Shown: in pieces, positions 10,901 through 20,005 of the stretch | How positions within the stretch are numbered: the stretch's first letter is position 1 | Layout: each line of letters begins with the position of its first letter | DNA from: Pseudoxanthomonas japonensis | GTDB lineage: Bacteria > Pseudomonadota > Gammaproteobacteria > Xanthomonadales > Xanthomonadaceae | Assembly (NCBI RefSeq): GCF_010093445.1 | Contig: NZ_PDWW01000027.1 | Location: 1-60,521, forward strand | Direction of reading: 5' to 3' | DNA: 60,521 nt | The notes under the pieces: generated by a model | What the model was told of the DNA's origin: nothing | What the model saw: only the letters and a program-made list of their open reading frames with translations | The model's database searches: none | Program-made: the position numbers and the translations under genes

Positions 10901-11656
10901 GACGGCGAACTGACCAACACGGCCGGGGGCAACGTCGATCGCCGCGCGATCAGCGTCTCCGGTGGACGTACGTCGCCGGATACCGACTGGCAGAGCAAGC
11001 TGGAGTGGCGCGAGGACAACGGAGCCGAGCAGCGCGAGCAGTGGGTCAGCACCAACCGGCTGACGCACAAGTTCAACGAGAGCTGGCGCATCGCGGCGCG
11101 GTTGAACTACGCCGACACCGACGACCAGCTCGATCCGCTGGCCAGCGCCCGCTTCATCGAAGGCAACGTGGGCTTCGCCTACCGTCCCTGGGACAACCAG
11201 CGCTGGGGCCTGTTCGGCCGTTACACCTACCTGTACGACTTGGCCACACTGGGACAGGTGGGTGGTGCGGACTACGACCAGAAGTCGCAGATCCTGTCGT
11301 CCGAAGGCGTGTACAAGCTGGACCAGCGCTGGGAATTCGCCGGCAAGCTGGCGCGTCGCGAAGGCGAAGTGCGCATGGGGCGCGGCACGGGCGTGTGGCT
11401 GGATTCGGCCACCACGTTCGGCGCGGCTCAGGTGCGGTACGACCTGCGGACGAAGTGGCACGCGCTGGCGGAGTACCGCTGGCTCGACGTGGACGATGGC
11501 GGCTCGAAGCAGGGCGTCCTGCTGGGCGTCGATCGCGACCTCGGCAAGAATTTCCGCATCGGCGTGGGCTACAACTTCACCGATTTCAGCGACGACCTGA
11601 CCGACTTCGACTACGACCACAAGGGCTGGTTCCTGAACCTGGTCGGCACGTACTGA
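7940..11656 (+). CDS. large outer-membrane beta-barrel-like protein, partner of the DUF11 protein
   Basis: 1238 aa. A signal peptide ends near residue 28 (APVAAAQAP). The N-terminal third carries beta-rich periplasmic-looking domains (around VSFDGQRITRPVQFYV and IRIQGRNIPDGAQLTINGE). From about residue 340 on, alternating hydrophobic/aromatic strands dominate, and the chain ends in a strand finishing GWFLNLVGTY, the kind of aromatic C-terminus that barrel assembly recognises. A GTG at 7925 overlaps the upstream stop, but ATG 7940 is chosen because AGGGGCGG precedes it at normal spacing. Translational coupling with the DUF11 gene suggests that the two products work together at the surface, for instance as anchor or exporter and displayed fibre. 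That role is inferred. I see no TonB box or plug domain. Confidence 0.75.
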   Translation: MKKRMKMKLLDYTLIGLLAGAAPVAAAQAPSPAPVKADGAATPVECDGQQCAGEEGLLFRLRTRSYDRPVTQGTNEQSSSPALQPDRRVTVATEQPGKATAMGKFSIDLPGGGAIWATEDPTLGQPELSVSAPTIVSFDGQRITRPVQFYVRGNYPAFIKRLEISIYRSSDADLIEPIATVPLDLAGVTRADWDGALPARYPFRKGDELVYVLRAYGEGDSFDETYPRTLQLVSPEEAERGATLLRDSAERALGTSLSSEQAQAQRQLDDVFAGNGLRQQNIPMYGSRIRIQGRNIPDGAQLTINGEQYPVDLERKFVAEYLVPVGRHRFEIGVGETGGGGDDTRRAATHALDVDVTGRYFFGVGLADVTVSQNKVSGSGAAFANDTRYQDDVISDGRLAFYGKAKYAGKYLVTAQADTTQRDLERLFDGFTQADPQDIFRRLDPDLYYPVYGDDSTTYRDVDTMGRFYLRVDWDKNQALWGNYSTGITGTEYAQYQRSLYGAALNWRSNATNRWGDPGTELRVFGSQAETAPGHNEFIGTGGSLYYLRHTDLLPGSDVVTLEIRDLTTGRTEKRVVLQRGTDYEIDELQGRVLLTRPLSQITRENTPTLTRDTPLDGFEQRLIVDYEWVPSGFDADDVTAGFRGKHWFGNHVGVGATYVQENRAGEDYTLAAGDLTLQAGKGTYIKAEYAQTESFGAPVFFSDNGGLSFIQQNDTALFREGEAKSLEARANFKELGWTEQDWSVGAWWRNTSAGYSISRYDTGRPVTEYGAELLGQFTPNLGLYTRYTRAESGAESLTQAQATLEWRVDDASTFSAEVRRVDQEGTAADAAGTLGALKYLRRFGSSLELYGIGQVTLDDDGGQYADNNALTLGGKYLYGNQSSVGAELTTGDRGEAATVNAEHRLTAEHSVYGAYTYSTDTTDYDSVFNRSAQNGWTLGQRWRLSNQVNLYNESQFLKERNASGLAHTFGMDFYPAQGWNMGFTLSDGELTNTAGGNVDRRAISVSGGRTSPDTDWQSKLEWREDNGAEQREQWVSTNRLTHKFNESWRIAARLNYADTDDQLDPLASARFIEGNVGFAYRPWDNQRWGLFGRYTYLYDLATLGQVGGADYDQKSQILSSEGVYKLDQRWEFAGKLARREGEVRMGRGTGVWLDSATTFGAAQVRYDLRTKWHALAEYRWLDVDDGGSKQGVLLGVDRDLGKNFRIGVGYNFTDFSDDLTDFDYDHKGWFLNLVGTY

Positions 11657-11661
11657 CGCCA

Positions 11662-11685
11662 GGCCCGGCGCGACGGCGCAGGGCC
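11662..11685. terminator. possible bidirectional hairpin between convergent genes
   Basis: GGCCC ... GGGCC arms enclose a GC-rich loop in the 44-bp gap between the barrel gene and the convergent kinase gene. No U tract is present on either strand, so this is only a weak candidate. Confidence 0.25.
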
Positions 11686-11700
11686 TTCCGCGACGGGGCA

Positions 11701-14370
11701 TTACGGGGGCGATGATCGGGGCGCGGCGGCGGTGGCCTCGACCGCCTCCGGCTGATAGTCCTGCACCAGCGTCGCGCGGATCGTGGTGGTGGTGGCATGG
11801 CGCGCGCCGAAGTGCCGGCTCGCTTCCACCAGCGCGTCCTGCAGCAGGGTTTCGGCCTGGCGCCGATCCGCGACCGACGCCGGGCCGTCAAGGCGGGCGC
11901 GTTGCAGCAGCACCTGCGCCAGCAGGTGTCTGGCGCCGGGCGCGGGCCAGTGGCGCTGCCCGGTGGCATGGATGACTTCCTGCAGCAGCCCGGCTGCCTC
12001 GCGCAACGGCTGCGGGGCGGATGAGGCGGGCGCGCGGCTGGCGAACGCCAGCAATGCCATCGCCTGTTCCTCCTTCGCATCCAGCGTCACGGGATGACGC
12101 GGACCCAGCGTGCTCTCCAGCAACTGGACGGCCTGCCGTGCAAGCGACACGCCCATGCGTGCATCGTCGCGGGATGCGATGCGGGCCTCGAGCAGCAACA
12201 ACTGTGCGTACTCCGGATGCCGGGCACCGTAGGTGGCGAGGATGGCGTCGCGTGCTGCCTGCGCCGCGGTGGTCGCGAGGGGAGCGTTGCCGGGGGTTCG
12301 CGAGGCGACGTCGAGCTGCAGCCGCAGGCTGCGTGCCGTGTCGGGATGGTGCGGCCCCAGACGCTGGCGGCGCGCGTCGAGCAATGTCGTGGCCCGTTCG
12401 GACGCCTCCGCGTAACGCTCCTGCATCATCAGCAGCGGAAGCCTGGCCTCGCCGACACTCTCTTGCACGGCCGGGGCACGGGCGGACGCCGCGCGGGCTG
12501 CACTCCGCAGGTCGATGTCCGCGGCTGCCAGGTCCAGCAACTGGAGATGCCACTGGGCGCGAAGCACGAGCAGTTCCACCTGCATGTCGAGGGCGGCCTG
12601 CGAGGACGTGCCGGCAGCGCTGCGCTGCGCGAATGCGAGTGCATCGAACGCGGCGTCGTACTCCGACAGTCCCCAGTGGGCGCGCGCGAGCTCGGCCAGC
12701 AGCGCGAGCGTGGACGGGTTCGCGTTCGTCTGCGTTGACGTCGAACGCTGCAGTCCCTGCGTGGCGACATCGCGCGCCTCTGCGTGACGCGCCTGCAGGT
12801 TGAGCAGCATCGCCAGCATGGCCCGGGTTTCGGTATCGCCCACCGTCTCGTTCGACAGCAGGCGATGGGCCTCGCCCGCCAGTGCCAGCGCATGCCGGTA
12901 GTCGCCCAGCGCTGCGTAGCTGCGCGCCAGTGACGCGAGCGCCCGGGCCTTGATGGCAGGGCTGGCATCCAGCGAGAGCGCACGCAGGCCTGATTCGGTC
13001 TTTTCCAGCAGCGTGCGGGACGAAGGGCGCGTGTCCGCCAGTCCCGACAAGGTCGCGCTGCCGAGGGTCTGCTCGAACACGGAGGAGACCGCCTGGGTGT
13101 CGTGAAGCGTCTGCCGGTCCTGGCGATGCAGCCAGCCCAGCACACCGGCACCGGCGGCACCCACGACGAACACGCTCGCCGCCAGCGCGCTGGCGAGCGC
13201 GTTGCGTTGCAGGAAACGTCCGAGCACGTACGCGCGCCGATGGCCGCGGGCGGTCACCGGATGCCGCGTGAGCCAGCGTTCCAGGTCGTCGATCAGCGCA
13301 CCGACGCTGGCGTACCGGTCCTCCGGCTTCAACGCGACGGCCTTCAGGGCGATCGCGTCCAGATCGCCCTGCAGCCGCTTGCTCAGGTGGCGGAGGTCCT
13401 GGCAGTCGCGCTTCACCGCCAGTTCCGGCGAGGTCGACATCGCCAGCGCGGACGGAGCGCGGGCAGGTGCCACCGAAGGGCGTCCGATGAAGCTGGCGTG
13501 CAACGGAAGCAGGGGACGCGGCCAGTCGCCGACGAGCAACTGGTAAAGCATTACGCCGAGCGAATAGAGGTCGCTGGCGACCGACGCCGCGCCGCCGGAA
13601 AGCACTTCCGGCGCGGTGTAGCCATTGGACACGGCGACCCGTGGGGCGACGGCGCCGTGCAGGCTGCCGGTCACCGCCGACAGACCGAAATCCACGAGGT
13701 GTACGCGGCCGTCGGTCGACACCAGCAGGTTGCCCGGCTTGATGTCCTGGTGCAGCACGCGGCGATCGTGTGCGTACCGCAGTGCCTGGCACGCCTGCAG
13801 CAGCAGGTGGATGCGCTCCTTGAGTCCCAGCCGCTGCTGGTCCGCCCACAGGTCCATGGCGGTGCCGTGCACGAGCCGCATCGCGAACCAGGGTCTGCCG
13901 TCGGCCTCGACGCCGCCGTCCAGCAATGGCGCGATATGCGGGTGATCGAGTTGCGCGAGATGGTTGCGCTCGCGCATGAACGCATCGATCAGCGCGGGCG
14001 ACGACATCTCGGTGCGCATGCACTTCAGTGCGACCTGCTTCTCGTATTGGCCATCGGCACGACTGGCGCCGTACACGGTACCCATGCCGCCCGATCCCAG
14101 CACGTGATCGATCCGCCACGGGCCCAGCCGGTTGCCGATGCGCGCCGACGCGTCGTCGGCATCGTCCCTCGTGGACACCTCGCCCAGGAGGTCGAACGCC
14201 GCGACTTCGAGCGGATGTGTAGCCGCGTCGGCGGACAACAGGCGCAGCAACGCGTCGTGGAGCGCGGGTTCGCGATCCTTCAATCGTGCGAGGGCGGCGG
14301 AACGCTGCGACGGCGTGAGGTCGACGTACTTGTCGAACAGATCCAGCGCGCGGGCTTCCAGGTCGGACAT
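11701..14370 (-). CDS. membrane-anchored Ser/Thr protein kinase with TPR-like C-terminus
   Basis: 889 aa, started at ATG 14370 (MSDLEARALDLFDKYVDL); the open frame further upstream enters tRNA sequence. The kinase domain spans about residues 80-370: glycine loop GSGGMGTVYGA, VALK lysine, catalytic loop LHQDIKPGNLLV, metal loop VDFGLSAV, and TAPEV. The usual HRD is HQD here, so the Arg that pairs with activation-loop phosphate is absent, while the catalytic Asp, Lys and Asn are kept. One membrane segment follows (about 390-412), then an Ala-rich helical region of TPR type to the end. This matches Hanks-type kinases whose helical domain reads a signal outside the membrane. It is convergent with the surface-protein operon; a functional link is not shown. 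Confidence 0.9.
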   Translation of the reverse strand: MSDLEARALDLFDKYVDLTPSQRSAALARLKDREPALHDALLRLLSADAATHPLEVAAFDLLGEVSTRDDADDASARIGNRLGPWRIDHVLGSGGMGTVYGASRADGQYEKQVALKCMRTEMSSPALIDAFMRERNHLAQLDHPHIAPLLDGGVEADGRPWFAMRLVHGTAMDLWADQQRLGLKERIHLLLQACQALRYAHDRRVLHQDIKPGNLLVSTDGRVHLVDFGLSAVTGSLHGAVAPRVAVSNGYTAPEVLSGGAASVASDLYSLGVMLYQLLVGDWPRPLLPLHASFIGRPSVAPARAPSALAMSTSPELAVKRDCQDLRHLSKRLQGDLDAIALKAVALKPEDRYASVGALIDDLERWLTRHPVTARGHRRAYVLGRFLQRNALASALAASVFVVGAAGAGVLGWLHRQDRQTLHDTQAVSSVFEQTLGSATLSGLADTRPSSRTLLEKTESGLRALSLDASPAIKARALASLARSYAALGDYRHALALAGEAHRLLSNETVGDTETRAMLAMLLNLQARHAEARDVATQGLQRSTSTQTNANPSTLALLAELARAHWGLSEYDAAFDALAFAQRSAAGTSSQAALDMQVELLVLRAQWHLQLLDLAAADIDLRSAARAASARAPAVQESVGEARLPLLMMQERYAEASERATTLLDARRQRLGPHHPDTARSLRLQLDVASRTPGNAPLATTAAQAARDAILATYGARHPEYAQLLLLEARIASRDDARMGVSLARQAVQLLESTLGPRHPVTLDAKEEQAMALLAFASRAPASSAPQPLREAAGLLQEVIHATGQRHWPAPGARHLLAQVLLQRARLDGPASVADRRQAETLLQDALVEASRHFGARHATTTTIRATLVQDYQPEAVEATAAAPRSSPP

Positions 14371-14486
14371 CGGCGACAGTCGGTCAAGGGCAGGACGTCG
14401 CGCGCACGGCAGGCGAGGCGGCCACGGACCCAGTGCCGCGAGGGTATCGCGCTTTCGCGACGGGATGCCTGGATGCCAAGAGAAGA

Positions 14487-14536
14487 TGGCGCGCCCGGAG
14501 GGATTCGAACCCCCGACCTGGCTTCGGAAGCCACTA
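14487..14536 (-). pseudogene. 3' half of a split tRNA-Arg(CCG), left island attachment site
   Basis: Read on the minus strand this is the 3' part of a tRNA-Arg: anticodon arm with TTCCGAA loop, T arm, acceptor CGGGCGC, discriminator G and encoded CCA (14489-14487). The D arm and 5' acceptor are missing: from 14537 the sequence turns AT-rich. Its acceptor strand pairs exactly with GCGCCCG in the fragment at 50101-50107, so the two pieces are halves of one former gene. The variable region is two bases shorter than in the intact copy at 49901-49977. The 17-bp core GGCTTCGGAAGCCACTA at 14520-14536 recurs at the right end. Confidence 0.85.
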
Positions 14537-14723
14537 TCCAAAGTCTACTTAGAAGAATTTAAAAAAGAAATAAGATGCATCATGATATCTTAAATTATTG
14601 ATTCAATTAAGAAATAAATATCACGCTTGTCGGATGCGATGATGCAAAAAGGTATGCTGCGTCCATTGACGTTGGGGGCTTCGCTGGTATTTTGTGTCAC
14701 ACATAGGTTGTCGTGGGTGAGTA

Positions 14724-17700
14724 GTGGCACGCATGGATGCTCAGGCTGGCGCTTCAGCCAGTCTCAAGGAGCTGGTCAGTTGGCCTTGCACAATGAGGCT
14801 GCCTATTGCGTTGCCGGCTTGGCAGGGTCCGTTGTGCCAAGGGCTCAGAAACGTGCTGGCAAACGCTCCCGCGGAGGCACACCTTTTCCCTCGTGTCTTG
14901 GCTCATTCGGCGCGATACGGGAACGAGCTCGTCGAGCGAGCCTCCAACAACTCCCTTGGCCGCGATCTCAGTACTGAGGAGTTTCCGCTAGCCACCTTCC
15001 TTCTGTCCCTGCGCGAACGCCCTAAGCATCGCATCGCCTGGACGCTGTCTTGGCTCGCGCTGGAAGCCCACTTGTCCGGTGGGCGCGAAAAAATGGTTCT
15101 CGAGCTCACTGGGGCGATTCGTGGACTCAGGGGCCATTCGAAGCTGAACGAGACCGTGGGCGACTGCGCCGGTCCATCCTTGCTCTTGGCGAAGATGCTG
15201 CGGCTTCGATCTCAAGACTCTGACCTTGGTATTACCGGGCATAAGACTTTTGATCCGCTCTGGAAGAGTGAGCTGGAGGCGTACTGTCACTCACTGTTCG
15301 CCCGTGATGACCGAGGGGCGTCAGATCCGGACGAACTGGTAGATAGCCCGTTGCACCTGCCAAGTCCGCTCACCGAAGCTCCAGGCGATCAGCCCGGTGA
15401 GGACCCCGATGAAGGGCCCTACTGCATCGGGTCGTCCGTGGACGTGAAGCAGGTGATCCGGAGTGGCAAGTTGAGGTTCGCCATGGACTGGTCGGCCCAT
15501 ATGAGCCGGCAGGGCGCCCCCGACCTGCTTAGGCCGCAAGAGAACGTCCTTCCAGCGGATCTCCGGGAGCGAGCTTGGGAGTTGGCGCTCTCCACAACAC
15601 AGTTCGCGCTACGAGCCAAGGATGTCTTGGAGGCGGAGCTCGGCATGCTTGAGGTGCTTGCAATCGAGGTTGGACTGAGTAGTCGTGAGGCACTTCGGAT
15701 TGGCTTCGGGCCGGCTGCAGCAAGTGGTGTTCCTGTCATTGATCTAGCCATTCAAGCCTTCCGTCGCCCAGAGGTGTTGCCCCCAAACTACTTCCTGCCT
15801 CAAGAAGGCGATTCAAGATGGCTCCCGACGGGGGGTGACATCATCTTCCCGCTGTCAGGCCAATGCGTGGATCTGCTTGAGCAGCTACTCCGACTTAGGG
15901 AAGAGAAATACCCTGATAGCTCACAGTCCCTGTTGCTGGGGGCTGACGCGAGGAGCCTTCCAAAGAGGGTGCGGGACTGCGCCAAGTCGGCTTATCGCCT
16001 GTCCTTGGCGATCCATCTGGCCGGCTCGCTGGGCATAGATGCAGCCCAGCGAGCTTTCGGCGATACCTTTGGACTGTCTACTGCCGCAACCTTCTATGGT
16101 GCGCACCCTGCGGCTGAGCTCGCCAGAGCCGTCGAGAGCGCAAACAACTTTTCAGGCCCAGGACTGCAGACATGGGTAGGTTCCGCGGATCACTGGCTGG
16201 GCTCGAGAGTGAGGCCGATCAAGCCTCCTTATGCTGAGGCCTGGTCCAGGCTGGCAGGAGACCCCCACAGGGGCAAAGGCCGCCCCTCTGAAGATCGACT
16301 GCTTCAGGACTGGCAGCGGCGACGCGACCGGCTGCTTGTCCACTTTCTACTAGCGACCGGTCACCGACCTAACAACAGTGTGTTGGAGCTCACGCTCCAC
16401 GACTTCATTCCAAGGCATGCACTGGCCATAGCGCACGATAAACAGGCCGACCCAGCGCATGCGACACGTTTGGTATGCACGGGGTGGCGATTCGTCGGCG
16501 AACTTGAAGGGTATGTCGACGAGCTGAGACGAATAGCGAAGAGAAGCAACAACAGATCAGCAAGGCTCGTCGCTGATTCAGTGCTTGCAGGCGCTTCACC
16601 CCTCTTTGAGCTACCAGCGGACGCTGGTCAGCAACGCCCATGCAAAATTCGAGAGACACTGACGTCGTTGAGCCAGCTATGGGGCGATCGCCCCAACGTT
16701 CATCGACATGGGCTATGCCAATTCCTGATCCAGGAGCGAGTGGATCCCGAGTTGAGATACTTCCAAATGGGCTGGCTATCCCATGCCCATCATGCGACGT
16801 CCGATTCTGCCCCTCATCCTGCCTATAAGCTCGGGCACGAGTTGGCCCCACTTTTGGACAAGTGGCTCGACCAAAGTGGTTGGGAGGGTGGGACGCTACC
16901 TAAAGATCCCGCTGAGATTGCTCCCCTGTTACCACTCTGTGACTGGAGTGAGAAGCATGTGGAACACGATCAGGCAATTGCCCGCGCGTACACTGTTATC
17001 AACGTGGCGCTGTCTGAATCGATGGACAGACTGAAGCCTAAAGTCTTGGAAGTCTTGAAGGCGGGCATTGAGCTAGTCCTTCCGGAATACCGGATCACCT
17101 TGGCCAACTACGGTCTGGCTCTCACGCCCGCTCGCCTTGGCGAGCGTAACCAGCCGAACATTCTCAGGCGTCATGTAGAAGCCATTCTGGCGCCATTCGC
17201 AAAAAGTCCCTACGGACCCGATGATCGGTATGTGGCGGCTCGACTGCTGCGGGAAGGACTCTTGCGGGTCGCCAGACTGCACAACTGCCGCGTCCATCTT
17301 CCTCAAGTGCCTTTTGTGTCCAGGCATCAGGTCCGCAGCCCGTTCCTCCGGGGCTTGGGTATAGCGGTGGCGCAGATGGATGCAGTGCAGGCTGCCTTGA
17401 TCAAGAAGCTCGCGACTGCCGGCCAAGATGGACCTGAGGCGATAGAGCTGGCGGCGATGACGGCGCTATCTCTCTTGATGCACTCGACATGCAGTGCTTG
17501 GGATGAGGTCCTGGACGTACTCAGATCACTCGACAGCATGGAGCATGCGAACAACCAAGAGTGGAACGTCCGAGTGCCGTTCCAGAAAGGTCATGCAATG
17601 CTCTACGGAGACTCGGCCATCTTGGCAGTGCGTCTTGTTCAGAAAACAGGCTGGAAGCAGGCGGTCGAGTTGCTGGCCCAGCGTCAAGGTTCTCGCCTAG

Positions 17701-19862
17701 CCTCGTTCATCGCAGAGCTGGTACCTTCCCTGAGCTCCGCCGGCGTCGCTAACCGAGAGCTTCTGCAGCGATTCATCGCGACGGCGAACACATCAAAGCT
17801 AATTCTCGCCAACGGACCGGAACGACTAGTAATCAGTGGCGCGGCAATTCCGGCAGCGGTCTCCTGCGGACGTGCCAGGGGTGTCATTGATGAGCTCACC
17901 ACGCCGGATCCTTCCCCAAATGGGGATGAGAGCCTGGACGAGACGCTGGCATCACCTCCCATGCGTGCGAACCCCGCTCATCGTGCACTTCGCCACATCG
18001 CGGAAGTAATGCGCGCCTTCGATCACGATTTCTCTGAGACGATACTTGGCCAACCCGCGGAACCGCCGAACAAACGCCGGCTACAACTTCGTAGGCTCGT
18101 AGAAGACGCTCTTGCAAGGGCTGGGACTGAACCGACGAAGGGTCGGCTTCTCTTGGAGTACGTCTGGCACCTGCTTCGGCTAGGCGGGCCGCGTAGTGCC
18201 GGAGGGCAAGCGCTGTCGACTATCCGGAAGACGTACCATCGAATAGAGCCCGTTCTGAGAGAGCTGGAACCCGACGAACTGCTCACAGCGCTATCTGAAG
18301 ACGAGGTCACAGCGCTATGTAGCGCGGCCTTCAAGAGGTCGAAGCGCTCAAGCCACCAACAGGTAGTGGAAGAACTGAGTCGATTCTTCCGGTTCGCAGC
18401 ATTGCGCTACGAAGTGAAAGAGCCGACATGGCATCTCCTTTATCGAGTACATGGCCGGCAAACACCAGCAGGTGATCCTGCGATGCTCAGTGACTCAGAG
18501 ACGTCTCGTGTGTTGGATGAACTCTATGCCAACGTCCTAGCGCTCGGGAAGACCGACGCCGACCCAACGGAAAGACGGTACACGGAATGCTGTCTGGCCG
18601 CCGCTCTTCTTGCAGAATCCTCCGGTGCTCGTCCGCGATCTATTCACGGACTGACCTTGGATGATGTCGTCCTCGGTTCCTGCCAGGACTATATCCTGTT
18701 GAGAAGTACAGGTCGTTTTGCATCCATCAAGACACCAACGGCGGCGGGCTACATTCCTCTGGAGGGCGGGCATTGGAGCAAGTACGGATCATGGTTCGCA
18801 GGGTGGCATGCCAAGGCCTGTGTTGGGACCCCTGTCGAAAGCAGGTCGAGCATTCCGATGTTCCAGATCCCGGGACAGCCCGTTGGCACCCGCTATGAGT
18901 TGCGGACCATCTTCGATCGCATCGGGTCCCTAATCAAATGGAGCACCCAGCGTCAGAAGGGTAGAACCTACTGGCTGCGCAAACGGAAAGTCAGGTTGCG
19001 ACACATCGCGGCCATGGCTTTGCCTCACCCCCGGGCGAGGGACATGGCGGCGGCGATGCGCTTGAACGGGCACGCGCTGATGGTCACGCCACTGGTAAGT
19101 TACCTCAGCGAGCCAGGGGCATATCTGTCGCTGGATGGCTCACTCCAGGCGGTGGGTTCAAGACAGGGCTCTGCAGGAGTAAGCGGCCTTTCCCTCAAGA
19201 CGATCGACGGCGCAAGGCGAGCCGGCGTGCATGGATCGCGCGCCTTTGTAGCAAGAATGCTGCGACTATCGCCATCACAGTCATCAGGCATGTATCTGCC
19301 AGAACCGCCGCATCCGGCGAAGCATACAGGTGACCTATCTTGGTCGAGTGTCGCCCGCATCCTGCGAGCACTGGCGGAGAGTGCAGATACGTCTTGGATT
19401 GCTGAGCGCCTTGGCACGACGAAACGGCAGGTCGAATCGGTAGTAGAAGCGCTCTCGGCATTCAATGCTCGAACACTGGGTGCACTCGGGATGGGGGGCA
19501 GCATCGAAGTCCCCCGTGACGTGGGGCTCGCTCGAGGGATTGATGAGTACCTTGTGAGGGAGGATCCCCGACTGGCGTCGATCGCTGCCGACTGGGTCAG
19601 CGTCTCTCGGAGAGCCTTAATGTCTGAAGGGTGCCAGCTGCATGACCAGGCGGCCATAGACGACCTGCGCGCACTGTGTGGCGAGCTCTGGCCCAGTGTC
19701 CGATTGAGTGAAGAGCAAGAGTCCTACGGTGTTCGAACCTTCACGTTCAAGGCTGGCAAGGGAAATGCTTATGGTGCTTGGCCGGCCTTGCGTTGGGCTT
19801 TGGCGACGGCGTGGATTGCCGATGAGCGCCTGAAGCGGAGGGCGCGCGACGGGCAGATGTAA
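14724..19862 (+). CDS. giant protein with two tyrosine-recombinase-like domains, probable island recombinase
   Basis: 1712 aa, far larger than ordinary integrases (300-450 aa). I do not recognise a named family. Two regions resemble the tyrosine-recombinase catalytic fold. Region 1 (about 540-700) has ATGHRPNNSV (R548), VHRHGLCQFLI (H660, R661) and GWLSHAHHATSD (H687), with no obvious catalytic Tyr. Region 2 (about 1290-1465) has SGARPRSIHGLTLDDV (R1303), a KTPTAAGYIPL strand, VRLRHIAAM (R1426, H1427) and NGHALMVTPLVSYLSE (H1450, Y1460), close to the R...HxxRH...GH-x9-Y order, with Val at the first box-II His. It is the first gene inside the attL-like end, preceded by an AT-rich 180-bp tract, as expected for the island's own recombinase. 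GTG 14724 is used; ATG 14733 is the alternative. Confidence 0.7.
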   Translation: MARMDAQAGASASLKELVSWPCTMRLPIALPAWQGPLCQGLRNVLANAPAEAHLFPRVLAHSARYGNELVERASNNSLGRDLSTEEFPLATFLLSLRERPKHRIAWTLSWLALEAHLSGGREKMVLELTGAIRGLRGHSKLNETVGDCAGPSLLLAKMLRLRSQDSDLGITGHKTFDPLWKSELEAYCHSLFARDDRGASDPDELVDSPLHLPSPLTEAPGDQPGEDPDEGPYCIGSSVDVKQVIRSGKLRFAMDWSAHMSRQGAPDLLRPQENVLPADLRERAWELALSTTQFALRAKDVLEAELGMLEVLAIEVGLSSREALRIGFGPAAASGVPVIDLAIQAFRRPEVLPPNYFLPQEGDSRWLPTGGDIIFPLSGQCVDLLEQLLRLREEKYPDSSQSLLLGADARSLPKRVRDCAKSAYRLSLAIHLAGSLGIDAAQRAFGDTFGLSTAATFYGAHPAAELARAVESANNFSGPGLQTWVGSADHWLGSRVRPIKPPYAEAWSRLAGDPHRGKGRPSEDRLLQDWQRRRDRLLVHFLLATGHRPNNSVLELTLHDFIPRHALAIAHDKQADPAHATRLVCTGWRFVGELEGYVDELRRIAKRSNNRSARLVADSVLAGASPLFELPADAGQQRPCKIRETLTSLSQLWGDRPNVHRHGLCQFLIQERVDPELRYFQMGWLSHAHHATSDSAPHPAYKLGHELAPLLDKWLDQSGWEGGTLPKDPAEIAPLLPLCDWSEKHVEHDQAIARAYTVINVALSESMDRLKPKVLEVLKAGIELVLPEYRITLANYGLALTPARLGERNQPNILRRHVEAILAPFAKSPYGPDDRYVAARLLREGLLRVARLHNCRVHLPQVPFVSRHQVRSPFLRGLGIAVAQMDAVQAALIKKLATAGQDGPEAIELAAMTALSLLMHSTCSAWDEVLDVLRSLDSMEHANNQEWNVRVPFQKGHAMLYGDSAILAVRLVQKTGWKQAVELLAQRQGSRLASFIAELVPSLSSAGVANRELLQRFIATANTSKLILANGPERLVISGAAIPAAVSCGRARGVIDELTTPDPSPNGDESLDETLASPPMRANPAHRALRHIAEVMRAFDHDFSETILGQPAEPPNKRRLQLRRLVEDALARAGTEPTKGRLLLEYVWHLLRLGGPRSAGGQALSTIRKTYHRIEPVLRELEPDELLTALSEDEVTALCSAAFKRSKRSSHQQVVEELSRFFRFAALRYEVKEPTWHLLYRVHGRQTPAGDPAMLSDSETSRVLDELYANVLALGKTDADPTERRYTECCLAAALLAESSGARPRSIHGLTLDDVVLGSCQDYILLRSTGRFASIKTPTAAGYIPLEGGHWSKYGSWFAGWHAKACVGTPVESRSSIPMFQIPGQPVGTRYELRTIFDRIGSLIKWSTQRQKGRTYWLRKRKVRLRHIAAMALPHPRARDMAAAMRLNGHALMVTPLVSYLSEPGAYLSLDGSLQAVGSRQGSAGVSGLSLKTIDGARRAGVHGSRAFVARMLRLSPSQSSGMYLPEPPHPAKHTGDLSWSSVARILRALAESADTSWIAERLGTTKRQVESVVEALSAFNARTLGALGMGGSIEVPRDVGLARGIDEYLVREDPRLASIAADWVSVSRRALMSEGCQLHDQAAIDDLRALCGELWPSVRLSEEQESYGVRTFTFKAGKGNAYGAWPALRWALATAWIADERLKRRARDGQM

Positions 19863-19967
19863 GGCAAGGCAGTTACGACGAGTACGCGCTATGAGGGGGT
19901 AAATCACAGACGCATAGCCGTATTCGTTACCTGGGGCGTGCAATCTAATACTTGCTGGCCGGTCTTC

Positions 19968-19985
19968 GGCCGGCGACCGCCGGCC
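19968..19985. repeat. perfect inverted repeat before the 242-aa gene
   Basis: GGCCGGC, 4-base loop, GCCGGCC, 20 bp upstream of ATG 20006, and itself overlapping a second GCCGG/GGCCGGC fold at 19957-19974. In the leader it could hinder ribosome access or end transcription from the recombinase gene. No U tract follows. Confidence 0.4.
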
Positions 19986-20005
19986 CCGGTCATGAGGCCG
20001 ACGCA

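Noticed and set aside
8120..11701. 1193-aa minus-strand open frame opposite the barrel protein
   Set aside because: Low-complexity Arg/Val/Ala composition with no domain; antisense shadow of a well-supported gene.
13102..14562. 486-aa plus-strand open frame opposite the kinase
   Set aside because: Antisense shadow; the minus frame carries all kinase motifs.
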